Counted from the stretch's first letter, positions 7,352-14,762 are shown. The stretch: DNA of 15,051 nucleotides from Bacteroidia bacterium (GCA_905373665.1 CAJPTV010000053.1:1-15051), one strand, 5' to 3'. Numbers and translations are program-made. The notes: a model not told the origin generated them from the sequence alone.

Positions 7352-8629
7352 ATGGCGCACGTACAGGCGCTTTGGCACAACCGCCGTGGGCGTATCGGTG
7401 GGGTGCTGCTCCTCCTGCTGGTGGGCGTGGTCTTTCTTCTCTATCGTGGGCTGCGTGGCGAAACAAGCGAGGCACTCTATGCCGAGGTACAGTCAGGCAC
7501 GTTTGACGTGCGTGTCGTCGTGCAGGGCGAGTTAGAGGCTCAGAACAGCGCGGATATTACAGGACCTTCGGACTTGATGCGCAGCCGCCACTTCAAAATC
7601 ACAGAGGTACAAATCAAAGACCTCGTCCCCGAGGGGACGCTCGTCGACTCGGGCGACTACGTAGCAAGTCTCGACAAAGGGGCTCTCTCCAACCTACTCA
7701 AGACCCTTGCCGATGACGTGGAAAAGGCTGAACAGCAGCTCCTCAAAGTCCAACTCGACACTACGCTCACCCTCCGCGAGCTCCGCAATTCGTTACAGAA
7801 CACGGAGTACGAACTGACGGAAAAGCAACTTATCCTCGAACAGTCGAAGTACGAACCGCCAGCGACCATCCGACAAGCCGAGCTCAGTCTCGAGAAGTGC
7901 GAACGTTCGCTCCGTCAAGCCCAAGAGAACTATAAGCTAAAGACCCTGCAGTTCCGTTCGACGGTGCGCGAGGCGCAGCTCAACCTCGAAAAGGTGCTTC
8001 GCCAACAGGCGGAACTGAACACCATGCTCGACCGCTTTACCATCTACGCCCCCAAACGCGGTATGGTGATTTACGCGAAAGAGTGGAGCGGTAAGAAACG
8101 TAAGGTGGGGAGCGCTATTAGCCCTTGGGAACCCAACGTCGCCACCCTCCCCGACCTTTCCAATATGGTTTCCAAGACCTACGTTAACGAGATTGATATT
8201 AGCCGTGTACGGGTCGGGCTCGGGGTGGAAATGGGGGTCGACGCCTTCCCCGAACGCCGTTATCGCGGCACGGTGGCTGAGGTCGCGAACGTGGGCGAAC
8301 AGATTGCAGGGAGCGACGCTAAAGTCTTCGAGGTGCTCATACACGTCGATGCGCAAGACTCAATCCTCCGTCCTGCGATGACCACCAGCAATGCCATCGT
8401 AGTCTACCACAAAGACTCGGCACGCTATGCGCCGATCGAGTGCGTCTATGCTAATGACTCCCTCTCGTTTGTCTACCTCGCCTCGGGGCTACGCCAGCAG
8501 GTGAAAACTGGGGCGAGCAACGACTGGGCGGTAGAGATCCTTGACGGAGTGGAGGTCGGAGCGCGACTTTACCTGAGCACGCCCCCCGATGCTGACGCCT
8601 TTCCGTGGTCGTTTCTCAAAAAGGAGTAG
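7352..8629 (+). CDS. HlyD/MacA-type periplasmic adaptor of an efflux system
   Basis: 425 residues. A short basic N-terminus (HNRRGR) is followed by one membrane segment at about residues 16-33, so the protein is anchored in the inner membrane and projects into the periplasm. A long charged alpha-helical hairpin, probably coiled coil, spans about 112-222. It is flanked by lipoyl/barrel-sandwich halves (ending in IYAPKRGMVIY at 231-241) and followed by a beta-barrel region at about 287-308 (VDAFPERRYRGTV). Family members bridge an inner-membrane transporter and a TolC-like channel. The permease and channel genes follow at once, which supports a tripartite pump. The substrate cannot be told from the sequence. 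Confidence 0.85.
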   Translation: MAHVQALWHNRRGRIGGVLLLLLVGVVFLLYRGLRGETSEALYAEVQSGTFDVRVVVQGELEAQNSADITGPSDLMRSRHFKITEVQIKDLVPEGTLVDSGDYVASLDKGALSNLLKTLADDVEKAEQQLLKVQLDTTLTLRELRNSLQNTEYELTEKQLILEQSKYEPPATIRQAELSLEKCERSLRQAQENYKLKTLQFRSTVREAQLNLEKVLRQQAELNTMLDRFTIYAPKRGMVIYAKEWSGKKRKVGSAISPWEPNVATLPDLSNMVSKTYVNEIDISRVRVGLGVEMGVDAFPERRYRGTVAEVANVGEQIAGSDAKVFEVLIHVDAQDSILRPAMTTSNAIVVYHKDSARYAPIECVYANDSLSFVYLASGLRQQVKTGASNDWAVEILDGVEVGARLYLSTPPDADAFPWSFLKKE

Positions 8630-8631
8630 CC

Positions 8632-9948
8632 GTGGTTTCGTTCTGGCGGCGCTATCTCCACGACTTTGAGATTGCCCTCGAGTCCATTCGGGGCAACAAG
8701 TTAAAGTCCTTCCTTACCGCCCTAGGCATCATCTTTGGCGTGGCTGCCGTGATTAGCATGCTGGCTATCGGGAGCGGTGCACAGCGCGAGATCCTCGAAC
8801 AGATGAAACAGGTGGGGGTGAATAACATTCTCGTAAAGGTGGTCTCGCAACCCGAGGGCGAAGCGCAAGAGGAGGAGGGAAAGAGCGCTACGAAACGTTA
8901 CTCCCCTGGGCTCAATTCGCGCGATATAGCCGCCATGCGCGCCGCTATCCCCTCCCTTCGGTATATTACGCCCATGGTGACCTACGAAGGCACTTTACAG
9001 TCCGTTTACGGACGATTGGCAGGGACGGTCGTGGGCACTGCGCCAGACTATTTCGCCCTCTACCATCTTTCCTGCACCGCGGGGCGTCTTTTCTCTACTC
9101 ACCAAGCTGAACGCGGGGAGCTGGTCTGTGTGATTGGGCAAGAGGTGCGCGCCAAGCTCTTTGGGCAACATGCCCCCGTTGGCGGACGTCTCAAATTTGC
9201 GGGACTTTGGTTCACCGTGATAGGGGTGTTGGAAGATGCGGGTGCGGCGGAAGGCGGCTCGGCAGAGGAGCTAGGCCCCGTCGCAAGTCGTGCGGCGATC
9301 TTCGTCCCCTTAGAGACGCTCGAGCGGCGCTATCTTTCGCGTATGCTACGCAAACCCGCAACAGAGGGGGAGGTGGGGATGCTCAGGGCACACTTTGCGG
9401 CACCGCTCGACCGCCTTGTCGTACAAGTGACCGACACGCGCTACTTAGAGAATACGGCTAAGGTGATGGAGCGGCTACTGGCGCGTCTTCATGCGGGGGT
9501 GCAAGACTATGCGGTCATCATCCCCGAGAAGCTCCTTCAACAGCAACAACGTACCTCGAGCATCTTCAATTGGGTCTTGGGGGCTATCGCGGGCATCTCC
9601 CTACTGGTAGGCGGGATCGGGATCATGAACATCATGTTTGCCTCGGTCATGGAGCGCATCAAAGAGATCGGGACGCGGCTTGCTATTGGCGCTAAGCGTG
9701 CCGACATCGTGGCGCAGTTCCTGTGGGAGGCTATCTTGATTAGCCTGAGTGGCGGGGTCGTAGGGATTGGGGTCGGGGTCGCCCTCTCGTACCTCATTAC
9801 GCACTTTGCGGGGATAGAGACCATCGTCTCGCCGCTTTCCGTCCTCATCTCCTTTGGCGTATCGGTCGGGGTGGGGCTTATCTTTGGGCTCGCTCCCGCA
9901 CGTCGCGCCGCACGCCGTAGTCCTATCGAATCGTTACGCTATGAATAA
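8632..9948 (+). CDS. MacB-like ABC transporter permease (FtsX type) without its own ATPase domain
   Basis: 438 residues from a GTG start at 8632. AAGGAG at 8621-8626 sits at the right distance and the adaptor stop is 2 bases upstream. The frame is open back to another GTG at 8605 inside the adaptor gene, which is less likely. The topology is MacB-like: one membrane segment at about residues 27-47, a large periplasmic domain, then three membrane segments at about 312-337, 362-392 and 400-420. Family signatures are GIGIMNIMFASVMERIKEIGTRLAIGA and the C-terminal ARRAARRSPIESLRYE. No Walker motifs are present, so a separate ATP-binding subunit is required, and none is encoded in this window. Overlaps the next gene by 8 bases. 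Confidence 0.87.
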   Translation: MVSFWRRYLHDFEIALESIRGNKLKSFLTALGIIFGVAAVISMLAIGSGAQREILEQMKQVGVNNILVKVVSQPEGEAQEEEGKSATKRYSPGLNSRDIAAMRAAIPSLRYITPMVTYEGTLQSVYGRLAGTVVGTAPDYFALYHLSCTAGRLFSTHQAERGELVCVIGQEVRAKLFGQHAPVGGRLKFAGLWFTVIGVLEDAGAAEGGSAEELGPVASRAAIFVPLETLERRYLSRMLRKPATEGEVGMLRAHFAAPLDRLVVQVTDTRYLENTAKVMERLLARLHAGVQDYAVIIPEKLLQQQQRTSSIFNWVLGAIAGISLLVGGIGIMNIMFASVMERIKEIGTRLAIGAKRADIVAQFLWEAILISLSGGVVGIGVGVALSYLITHFAGIETIVSPLSVLISFGVSVGVGLIFGLAPARRAARRSPIESLRYE

Positions 9949-11419
9949 GCTTCTGCTTTCGCTCTTGCTCGCACTTGGGACGCTCTGTGCACAGGCACAA
10001 CCCGCCCCCACACGTGCGCTGACCCTAGAGGAGTGCGTTACCCTAGCCCAAGAGTATTCGGCGAGTGCGCTCATTGCCCGTCAGACCTTCCTTACGGCTT
10101 ACTGGCGTTACCGCGCCTACCGTGCGGAGTATCTCCCCTCGTTGCGTGCGGAGGGGGCGCTACCACAGTTCCATCGGCGGCTCTCGCGCTATCAGCTCCC
10201 GAATGGGGAGTATACCTACCTGCGAGAAAATGCGAATACGCTCTCGGGACGCCTTTCGCTCAACCAGAACATCGGGGCAACGGGGACGCGCCTCTTCCTC
10301 CGCTCCTCCCTTGAGCGACATGACTTGTTGGGCGAACGTCGCTCGACCGACTACGTTACCCTCCCCGTACAGGTTGGGCTAGAACACAGCTTTTTCGCCG
10401 TCAATACCCTGAAGTGGAAGCGCAAAATCGAGCCTAAGCGTTACGAGGAGGCGAAGCGTCTCTATCTTCAAACCATCGAGCAGCTTGCCCAAGAGGGGAC
10501 AGAACGGTTCTTTAACCTGCTCTTTGCCCAACAGCGCCTTGCCACGGCGCGCCTCAATCGTGCGAATGCCGACACGCTCTTTCAAATCGCTAAGGGGCGT
10601 TACAATATTGGCACGATTGCCGAGAACGACCTCTTGCAAATGGAACTGAACCTCCTCAATGAGACCAACTCGGTCAGCGAGGGCGAGGTCTCGCTACAGC
10701 ATGCCCAGTTCCAGTTGGCGACGTTCCTCGGCTTACAAACGGGGATAGAGTGGCAGCTGATCCCTCCCGCGCCCCATGAGGGCGATACTGTCAGTTACCC
10801 CACGATGTTAGCCTGTGCACGGCGCAATCACCCGACGCCCCTCCGCCTCGAACTGCAAACAACGGAAGCGGCACAGGGCATTGCCGAAGCCAAGGCGGCG
10901 CGCGGTTTCCAAGTCAACGTGAGTGCTTCGTATGGGCTTACGCAGCAGGGGCAGACCCTCGGCGGTGCCTATCAGTCGCCCCTCGACCAGCAGGGGGTGT
11001 CGCTCAATTTTGCCATCCCGCTTCTCGACTGGGGGCAGGGGGCTGGGCGTCTTAAAATGGCACGCTCGAACTACGAGCTTACCCAAGTGCGCGGACAACA
11101 GGCGCTCCACGAGTTTGAACAACAGCTCTTTTTGCAGGTCATGCGCTACAACCGACAGCCAAGCCTGCTCTACATTGCTGCGAAGGCTGATACCATTGCC
11201 CAGAACCGCTTTCGCATTGCCAAACAGCGCTTCTTGATAGGGAAAATCAGCGTACTCGACTTGGATAAAGCGCAAATCGACCGCGACGAAGCGAACAATA
11301 GCTACCTGCGTGCCGTCCGCGACTCGTGGCTCACCTACTACCAGCTTCGTGCCCTTACCCTTGTCGACCCCAAGGATGCCCTCCCCCTTACCACGGACTT
11401 TGAGAAACTATTGAAGTGA
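9941..11419 (+). CDS. TolC-family outer-membrane efflux channel
   Basis: 492 residues. The start at 9941 is chosen because it opens a clean signal peptide (MNKLLLSLLLALGTLCAQAQ) and overlaps the permease stop by 8 bases. The frame extends upstream to 9854, but only as read-through of permease sequence. Two outer-membrane efflux (OEP) repeats are seen, each with long helical stretches (for example RFFNLLFAQQRLATARLNRANADTLFQIAKGRYNIGTI and its later counterpart NRFRIAKQRFLIGKISVLDLDKAQIDRDEANN). By family it forms the trimeric outer-membrane exit duct for the preceding adaptor and permease. Its last 120 bases are duplicated at 13733-13852. Confidence 0.87.
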   Translation: MNKLLLSLLLALGTLCAQAQPAPTRALTLEECVTLAQEYSASALIARQTFLTAYWRYRAYRAEYLPSLRAEGALPQFHRRLSRYQLPNGEYTYLRENANTLSGRLSLNQNIGATGTRLFLRSSLERHDLLGERRSTDYVTLPVQVGLEHSFFAVNTLKWKRKIEPKRYEEAKRLYLQTIEQLAQEGTERFFNLLFAQQRLATARLNRANADTLFQIAKGRYNIGTIAENDLLQMELNLLNETNSVSEGEVSLQHAQFQLATFLGLQTGIEWQLIPPAPHEGDTVSYPTMLACARRNHPTPLRLELQTTEAAQGIAEAKAARGFQVNVSASYGLTQQGQTLGGAYQSPLDQQGVSLNFAIPLLDWGQGAGRLKMARSNYELTQVRGQQALHEFEQQLFLQVMRYNRQPSLLYIAAKADTIAQNRFRIAKQRFLIGKISVLDLDKAQIDRDEANNSYLRAVRDSWLTYYQLRALTLVDPKDALPLTTDFEKLLK

Positions 11420-11764
11420 TGACGAAAACGCTACTGGTGAGCGCCACGCTCTGGGAACTTGAAGCATTTTGGGAACAGTACCTATCGTCCGATGCGCGTG
11501 TGCCACTTACCCCGATTCTTTCCGACCCGCTCTACATGGGGCACTTTACCGTAGACAAGACGCTCGATTGTTGCATCACGGGGGTGGTGCGTGGGCGCAC
11601 AGCCCGTGGTTAAGGAGAAGTGGGGGGGGCGGAGGCGACGAGCGCTGCTATGGGGCGTCTCCCTTTCCCGTTATGGAAGTTTGCGCTATCTATGTAGTAG
11701 AAAACCCGCGTGGCTATGGAGGCAAAAAGACTAATAACCATGCTCTCTCTGACCAAAAAGAAGC
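11300..11764 (+). repeat. Left copy of a long direct repeat (tolC end, deleted mqnB, downstream flank)
   Basis: 11300-11582 is identical base for base to 13733-14015 (283 of 283 by eye). The next 498 bp of the right copy are missing, and 11583-11764 resumes against 14514-14692 with about 16 differences, including a 1-base and a 2-base indel. Together with the right copy it brackets the ATPase-nuclease cassette in direct orientation. Confidence 0.93.
11419..11613 (+). pseudogene. Internally deleted futalosine hydrolase (mqnB) copy
   Basis: 64 codons starting at the ATG that shares one base with the tolC stop (TGATG); a GTG at 11416 is also possible. Residues 1-55 match the full-length gene at 13852. 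The frame then jumps to the last few residues (VVRGRTARG, against VVRGHTARG), because exactly 166 codons are missing without a frameshift. The nucleosidase core, including the GFVGSY loop, the EDAFADYG motif and the ESMES motif, is gone, so the product cannot be an active enzyme. The join shows no evident microhomology. A short peptide could still be made because the translation-coupled start is kept. Confidence 0.9.
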
Positions 11765-11872
11765 TCTCTTGTCGCATGACCTCGGGCAGTGGTGCCAGAG
11801 GGAAGAGGAGGGGCAGCACTGTGCAAAAGACCATAAAGGTAGTTCGACTCGTTTCTTTTAACAAGTAGTAGT
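11614..11872. other. Region between the mqnB remnant and the ATPase gene
   Basis: The first 151 bases are the diverged copy of the DNA that follows full-length mqnB. From 11765 the similarity stops and about 108 bases of unrelated sequence lead to the ATPase start. No TAnnTTTG promoter box was found. The minus strand is open across 11610-11879 (89 codons, hydrophobic start), but the frame is not kept in the right repeat copy and I do not call it a gene. Confidence 0.5.
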
Positions 11873-13129
11873 ATGGCAAGCATAACGATCAAATATGTAG
11901 GGGCTCTAAAGGTAGTCAGCCTAGATATTAAGCGTGTCAATGTCTTCATGGGACCTCAAGCCTCTGGTAAAAGCACAATTGCCAAGATTATCTCTCAAGC
12001 ATTGTGGGCAGAAAAACATTTCCTCACAATGGGAGAAGAATATGATTTCTACCAAGGGCTGTTGGACTTTCACAATATGGATAAGAACTATTTCAGTAAC
12101 CCCAAGGCTGAAATAATCTATGAAAGCCCATGGTGCGTCATCAGAATGCAATACGAAGAAGGGAAACGCTCCCCGAAAACAGTGTACGAAAAAAGAAAGA
12201 ATAAGAAGCTATATCACAACGCTAAAATTGAGTATATCCCAGCGGAACGGAACTTTGTGGCAAGCATCGAGAATATTAGTAAGTATACGGGGGTTCGTAA
12301 TAACACCACCAACTTCCTTTATGATTGGTATACCGCGAAGGCTTCATACCAACGAAAAAAAAGCTTTGATGTAGCACTTCCCGATTTATCATTCTCTTAT
12401 CGATATAAGGAAAGTGAAGAACGGGATATTATCCGAGTCGCTGACAATGAGGTAACCCTTCAGGCGGGCTCTAGTGGACAACAATCTTTACTCCCTCTTC
12501 TACTTGTTGCCGAAGAGGTGTTGGTTTCCACGTACAATACACAACGTATATTTAGCCCTGCAGAGATTGGTCATATCAAAAAGAAAGCCCCAGACCTAGC
12601 CTCTGTAATAGATGTGTTAGCCGAGATGGGCAAGCGTGCAAGAACCAAACAGATAGAAAAGAGTTTGCAGGGACTGTGGCAAAAGATTGGTTATCAAGCG
12701 GATTATGGGTGTACGCATCTCGTCGTAGAAGAGCCTGAACAGAATCTATACCCTTCTACGCAAAGAGGTCTATTAAACCATCTCGTAGCTTATCTTTCTA
12801 AGGATGCGGAGCACCAACATACACTCACCCTCACAACGCATAGCCCTTATATCTTATATGCCCTAAACAATTGCATGCTGGCGGGTTTAGTGGAGCAAAA
12901 GAATCCTGATGCCATCGAAAAGATTCCTACTACAACAAGAATCAATCCCGCCGACGTAGGGCTTTGGCTGCTTAACGATGGAGAGATGATATCCTTACAG
13001 AAGTCTGATACGCTCTTGTTGACCCAGGACTTTTTCAATCGAGAGTTCCAAAAGAACCACGAAGAGATGTATCAACTCCTCAAATTGCTTCACAATGAAA
13101 ACGTCTCTACAGCAGATACATCCAAGTAA
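11873..13129 (+). CDS. ABC-class AAA ATPase, probable sensor/motor subunit of a two-gene defence module
   Basis: 418 residues. Walker A is GPQASGKST (27-35). YIPAERNF at 121-128 is typical of the AAA_15/AAA_21-like ATPases found beside nucleases. A signature-like SSGQQS lies at 200-205, Walker B with double acidic residues is LVVEEPEQNLYP (283-294), and the H-loop is TTHSPY (321-326). The insertion between Walker A and the signature is short and no C-terminal TOPRIM is seen, which argues against OLD/GajA. The gene is clearly AT-richer than the operon around it (12181-12240: 19 of 60 G/C; 10921-10980 in tolC: 39 of 60), as expected of transferred DNA. The partner gene starts inside its 3' end, so the two are probably co-translated. 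Defence is inferred from this pairing. PtuA, AriA and RloA are comparable ATPases by layout, but I cannot assign it to any of those families. Confidence 0.8.
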   Translation: MASITIKYVGALKVVSLDIKRVNVFMGPQASGKSTIAKIISQALWAEKHFLTMGEEYDFYQGLLDFHNMDKNYFSNPKAEIIYESPWCVIRMQYEEGKRSPKTVYEKRKNKKLYHNAKIEYIPAERNFVASIENISKYTGVRNNTTNFLYDWYTAKASYQRKKSFDVALPDLSFSYRYKESEERDIIRVADNEVTLQAGSSGQQSLLPLLLVAEEVLVSTYNTQRIFSPAEIGHIKKKAPDLASVIDVLAEMGKRARTKQIEKSLQGLWQKIGYQADYGCTHLVVEEPEQNLYPSTQRGLLNHLVAYLSKDAEHQHTLTLTTHSPYILYALNNCMLAGLVEQKNPDAIEKIPTTTRINPADVGLWLLNDGEMISLQKSDTLLLTQDFFNREFQKNHEEMYQLLKLLHNENVSTADTSK

Positions 13130-13721
13130 TTGGACAGAACATCCCTCAGCATCTATTTGGATGATAGTCGATTGGGATGGGAATTACTTCAAACAAAATA
13201 AGAGACTCGTCCCCGATAAGACAGGAGGTTGCTGTGTATATACACCAGAGCGTCTACCTCAAGGTATAGACATGTCCCGCTGTTCTGCCCAAATACATTC
13301 TAAAGAACCTCTGGAAATGACCTCTTTAGGATTAAGACGCAATGCTTGGAGACCAGCGCAAGGCATCGGGCAATGTGACGCAATACTCTTCCCCACTTCA
13401 GATAAAAGCGGCGATGCTTTTTTGTTGGTTGAAACAAAGTATAGCGAGAGAGAGGATTCTTGGCAGGAGTATAAAAAGCATGCACTCAAGCAGATAACGG
13501 ATACCATAAGCCAACTCTCTGAGCGAGACTGTCCTATTGGTGAGCGAAATCTTTTCGGATTGATTAGCTGTCCACTGCTTAGTGTGATAGGGGCTTCTGT
13601 GTTTTCGCCTGCAGAGGTTGCTACTATATTTGAAGAACACGGTGTGCAAATTTATATGGGCAACTCGGCTACATTCGAAGATGCTCAAACCATAAGTTTT
13701 ATTGACGAGGTGCGAGGTTAG
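13095..13721 (+). CDS. Probable PD-(D/E)XK nuclease, effector partner of the ATPase
   Basis: 208 residues, starting 35 bases inside the ATPase gene in another frame. A downstream ATG at 13161 is less attractive. The centre reads as a restriction-endonuclease-like core: strand QCDAILF with Asp95, strand FLLVETKYS with Glu113 and Lys115 (ExK), then a helix with Gln133 (KQITDTI). This is the classical D...ExK...Q order. The N-terminal 90 residues are not recognised and could hold a substrate- or partner-binding region. No HNH (PtuB-like), TOPRIM or DUF4435 (AriB-like) pattern was seen. The inferred role is cleavage of DNA or RNA under control of the ATPase. The target and trigger are unknown. 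The stop lies 11 bases before the right repeat copy, so the cassette ends with this gene. Confidence 0.65.
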   Translation: MKTSLQQIHPSNWTEHPSASIWMIVDWDGNYFKQNKRLVPDKTGGCCVYTPERLPQGIDMSRCSAQIHSKEPLEMTSLGLRRNAWRPAQGIGQCDAILFPTSDKSGDAFLLVETKYSEREDSWQEYKKHALKQITDTISQLSERDCPIGERNLFGLISCPLLSVIGASVFSPAEVATIFEEHGVQIYMGNSATFEDAQTISFIDEVRG

Positions 13722-13732
13722 GATTTAGAAGC

Positions 13733-13852
13733 AGCTACCTGCGTGCCGTCCGCGACTCGTGGCTCACCTACTACCAGCTTCGTGCCCTTACCCTTGTCGA
13801 CCCCAAGGATGCCCTCCCCCTTACCACGGACTTTGAGAAACTATTGAAGTGA
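13733..13852 (+). pseudogene. Duplicated 3' end of the tolC-like gene
   Basis: Identical to 11300-11419. It encodes only the last 39 residues of the channel protein (SYLRAVRDSW to the final KLLK) and its stop, with no start of its own. Its practical effect is to preserve the native TGATG junction in front of the full-length mqnB. Confidence 0.93.
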
Positions 13853-14544
13853 TGACGAAAACGCTACTGGTGAGCGCCACGCTCTGGGAACTTGAAGCAT
13901 TTTGGGAACAGTACCTATCGTCCGATGCGCGTGTGCCACTTACCCCGATTCTTTCCGACCCGCTCTACATGGGGCACTTTACCGTAGACAAGACGCTCGA
14001 TTGTTGCATCACGGGCGTGGGGGTCGCTTCGGTGCTTATAAATCTCGCCGCCGCGCCGCTTGAAACGTATGACTGGGTGCTAGGGGTGGGCTTCGTAGGG
14101 AGCTATACCGAGGCATTGGCTGTAGGCGATGTGGTGCAAGTCAGTGAAGATGCGTTCGCTGACTACGGGCTCGAGGAGGAAACAGGCTTTGTCTCGCTCG
14201 CAAACACCCTATTTCCTTCAATTATGAAAAGTCAGGTGTTCTGTATCGCATCGAACAAAACGATGATTTTTTACCCCGTTGTACGCAGTTTTACGAAAAG
14301 CGTTGCCACGGGGAATATGTCTACGCCGCCCGGTCTTGTGCCGCAGGCGTATGACGTGCAGGTAGAGAGTATGGAGAGTGCCGCCTTTGCGCTGCTGTGT
14401 AGTCGTCGTGCGCGGGCATATACCTCGCTGCGTGTGGTGAGTAACTATGTTCGTCTGGGGGCAGCGTGGGATATCCCTTTAGCCAAGGCTCGGTTAGCGC
14501 ATGCGATTGAACAGGTGGTGCGGGGGCACACCGCCCGTGGTTAA
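13852..14544 (+). CDS. mqnB: Futalosine hydrolase (menaquinone biosynthesis)
   Basis: 230 residues from the ATG at 13852, which overlaps the duplicated tolC stop by one base; a GTG at 13849 would add one residue. It belongs to the MTAN/PNP-type nucleosidases and removes hypoxanthine from futalosine to give dehypoxanthine futalosine in the cytoplasm. Motifs: CCITGVGVAS, GVGFVGSY (79-86), SEDAFADYGLEEETGF (98-113), VESMESAAFA (171-180) and SNYVRLGAAWDIPLAKARLA (197-216). Length fits the family. Codons around 14211-14280 are AT-rich (25 of 70 G/C) compared with the rest, hinting at a mosaic stretch. It was originally the last gene of the glmM operon. Now about 2.4 kb separate it from the original tolC end, and it must depend on read-through from the ATPase-nuclease pair or on a promoter I cannot see. 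Confidence 0.83.
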   Translation: MTKTLLVSATLWELEAFWEQYLSSDARVPLTPILSDPLYMGHFTVDKTLDCCITGVGVASVLINLAAAPLETYDWVLGVGFVGSYTEALAVGDVVQVSEDAFADYGLEEETGFVSLANTLFPSIMKSQVFCIASNKTMIFYPVVRSFTKSVATGNMSTPPGLVPQAYDVQVESMESAAFALLCSRRARAYTSLRVVSNYVRLGAAWDIPLAKARLAHAIEQVVRGHTARG

Positions 14545-14714
14545 GGAGAAGCGAGGGGGGCGGAAGCGACGAGCGCTGCCATGGGGCGCGTCCCTTTCCC
14601 GTTATGGAAGTTTGCGCTATCTATGTAATAGAAACCCGCGTGGCTACGGCGGCAAGAAGGCTAATAACCATTCTCTCTGACCAAAAAGAAGCACTGTATT
14701 TACTGATTTTGTCT

Positions 14715-14735
14715 CCGCTCTCTTTTAGAGAGTGG
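14715..14735 (+). terminator. Stem-loop downstream of mqnB, possible terminator
   Basis: A 9-bp stem with one G-T pair (14715-14723 with 14727-14735) and a 3-base loop, core CTCTCT-TTT-AGAGAG. The following sequence is only partly T-rich (GCTTCTT). Its position between mqnB and a promoter-like box supports a transcription-unit boundary. Confidence 0.4.
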
Positions 14736-14762
14736 GCTTCTTCGCGTAGGGACTGAATTTTA

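Larger units (their letters stand above)
13733..14692 (+). repeat. Right copy of the long direct repeat (tolC end, full mqnB, downstream flank)
   Basis: Counterpart of 11300-11764, with the 498 bp that the left copy lacks. The first 283 bp are identical to the left copy, while 14514-14692 is about 91 percent identical by eye. Recombination between the identical 283-bp arms would remove the whole cassette together with the deleted mqnB copy and restore a normal tolC-mqnB junction. Confidence 0.93.

Noticed and set aside
9854..9940. Upstream extension of the tolC-like frame
   Set aside because: It lies wholly within the permease coding sequence, and the ATG at 9941 opens a clean signal peptide.
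11610..11879. 89-codon minus-strand open frame with a hydrophobic start
   Set aside because: It straddles the repeat boundary at 11764 and the frame is broken in the right repeat copy by indels. It may contain a gene remnant but is not supported as an intact gene.
11300..14692. Cassette considered as a transposon or integrase-driven island
   Set aside because: No transposase, integrase, tRNA target, terminal inverted repeats or short target-site duplication was seen. The long homologous arms fit recombination better.
14604..14756. 50-residue plus-strand open frame (MEVCAIYVIETRVATAARR...)
   Set aside because: In the left repeat copy a 1-base insertion shifts the frame early, so the reading frame is not conserved. 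No ribosome-binding signal or family was recognised.
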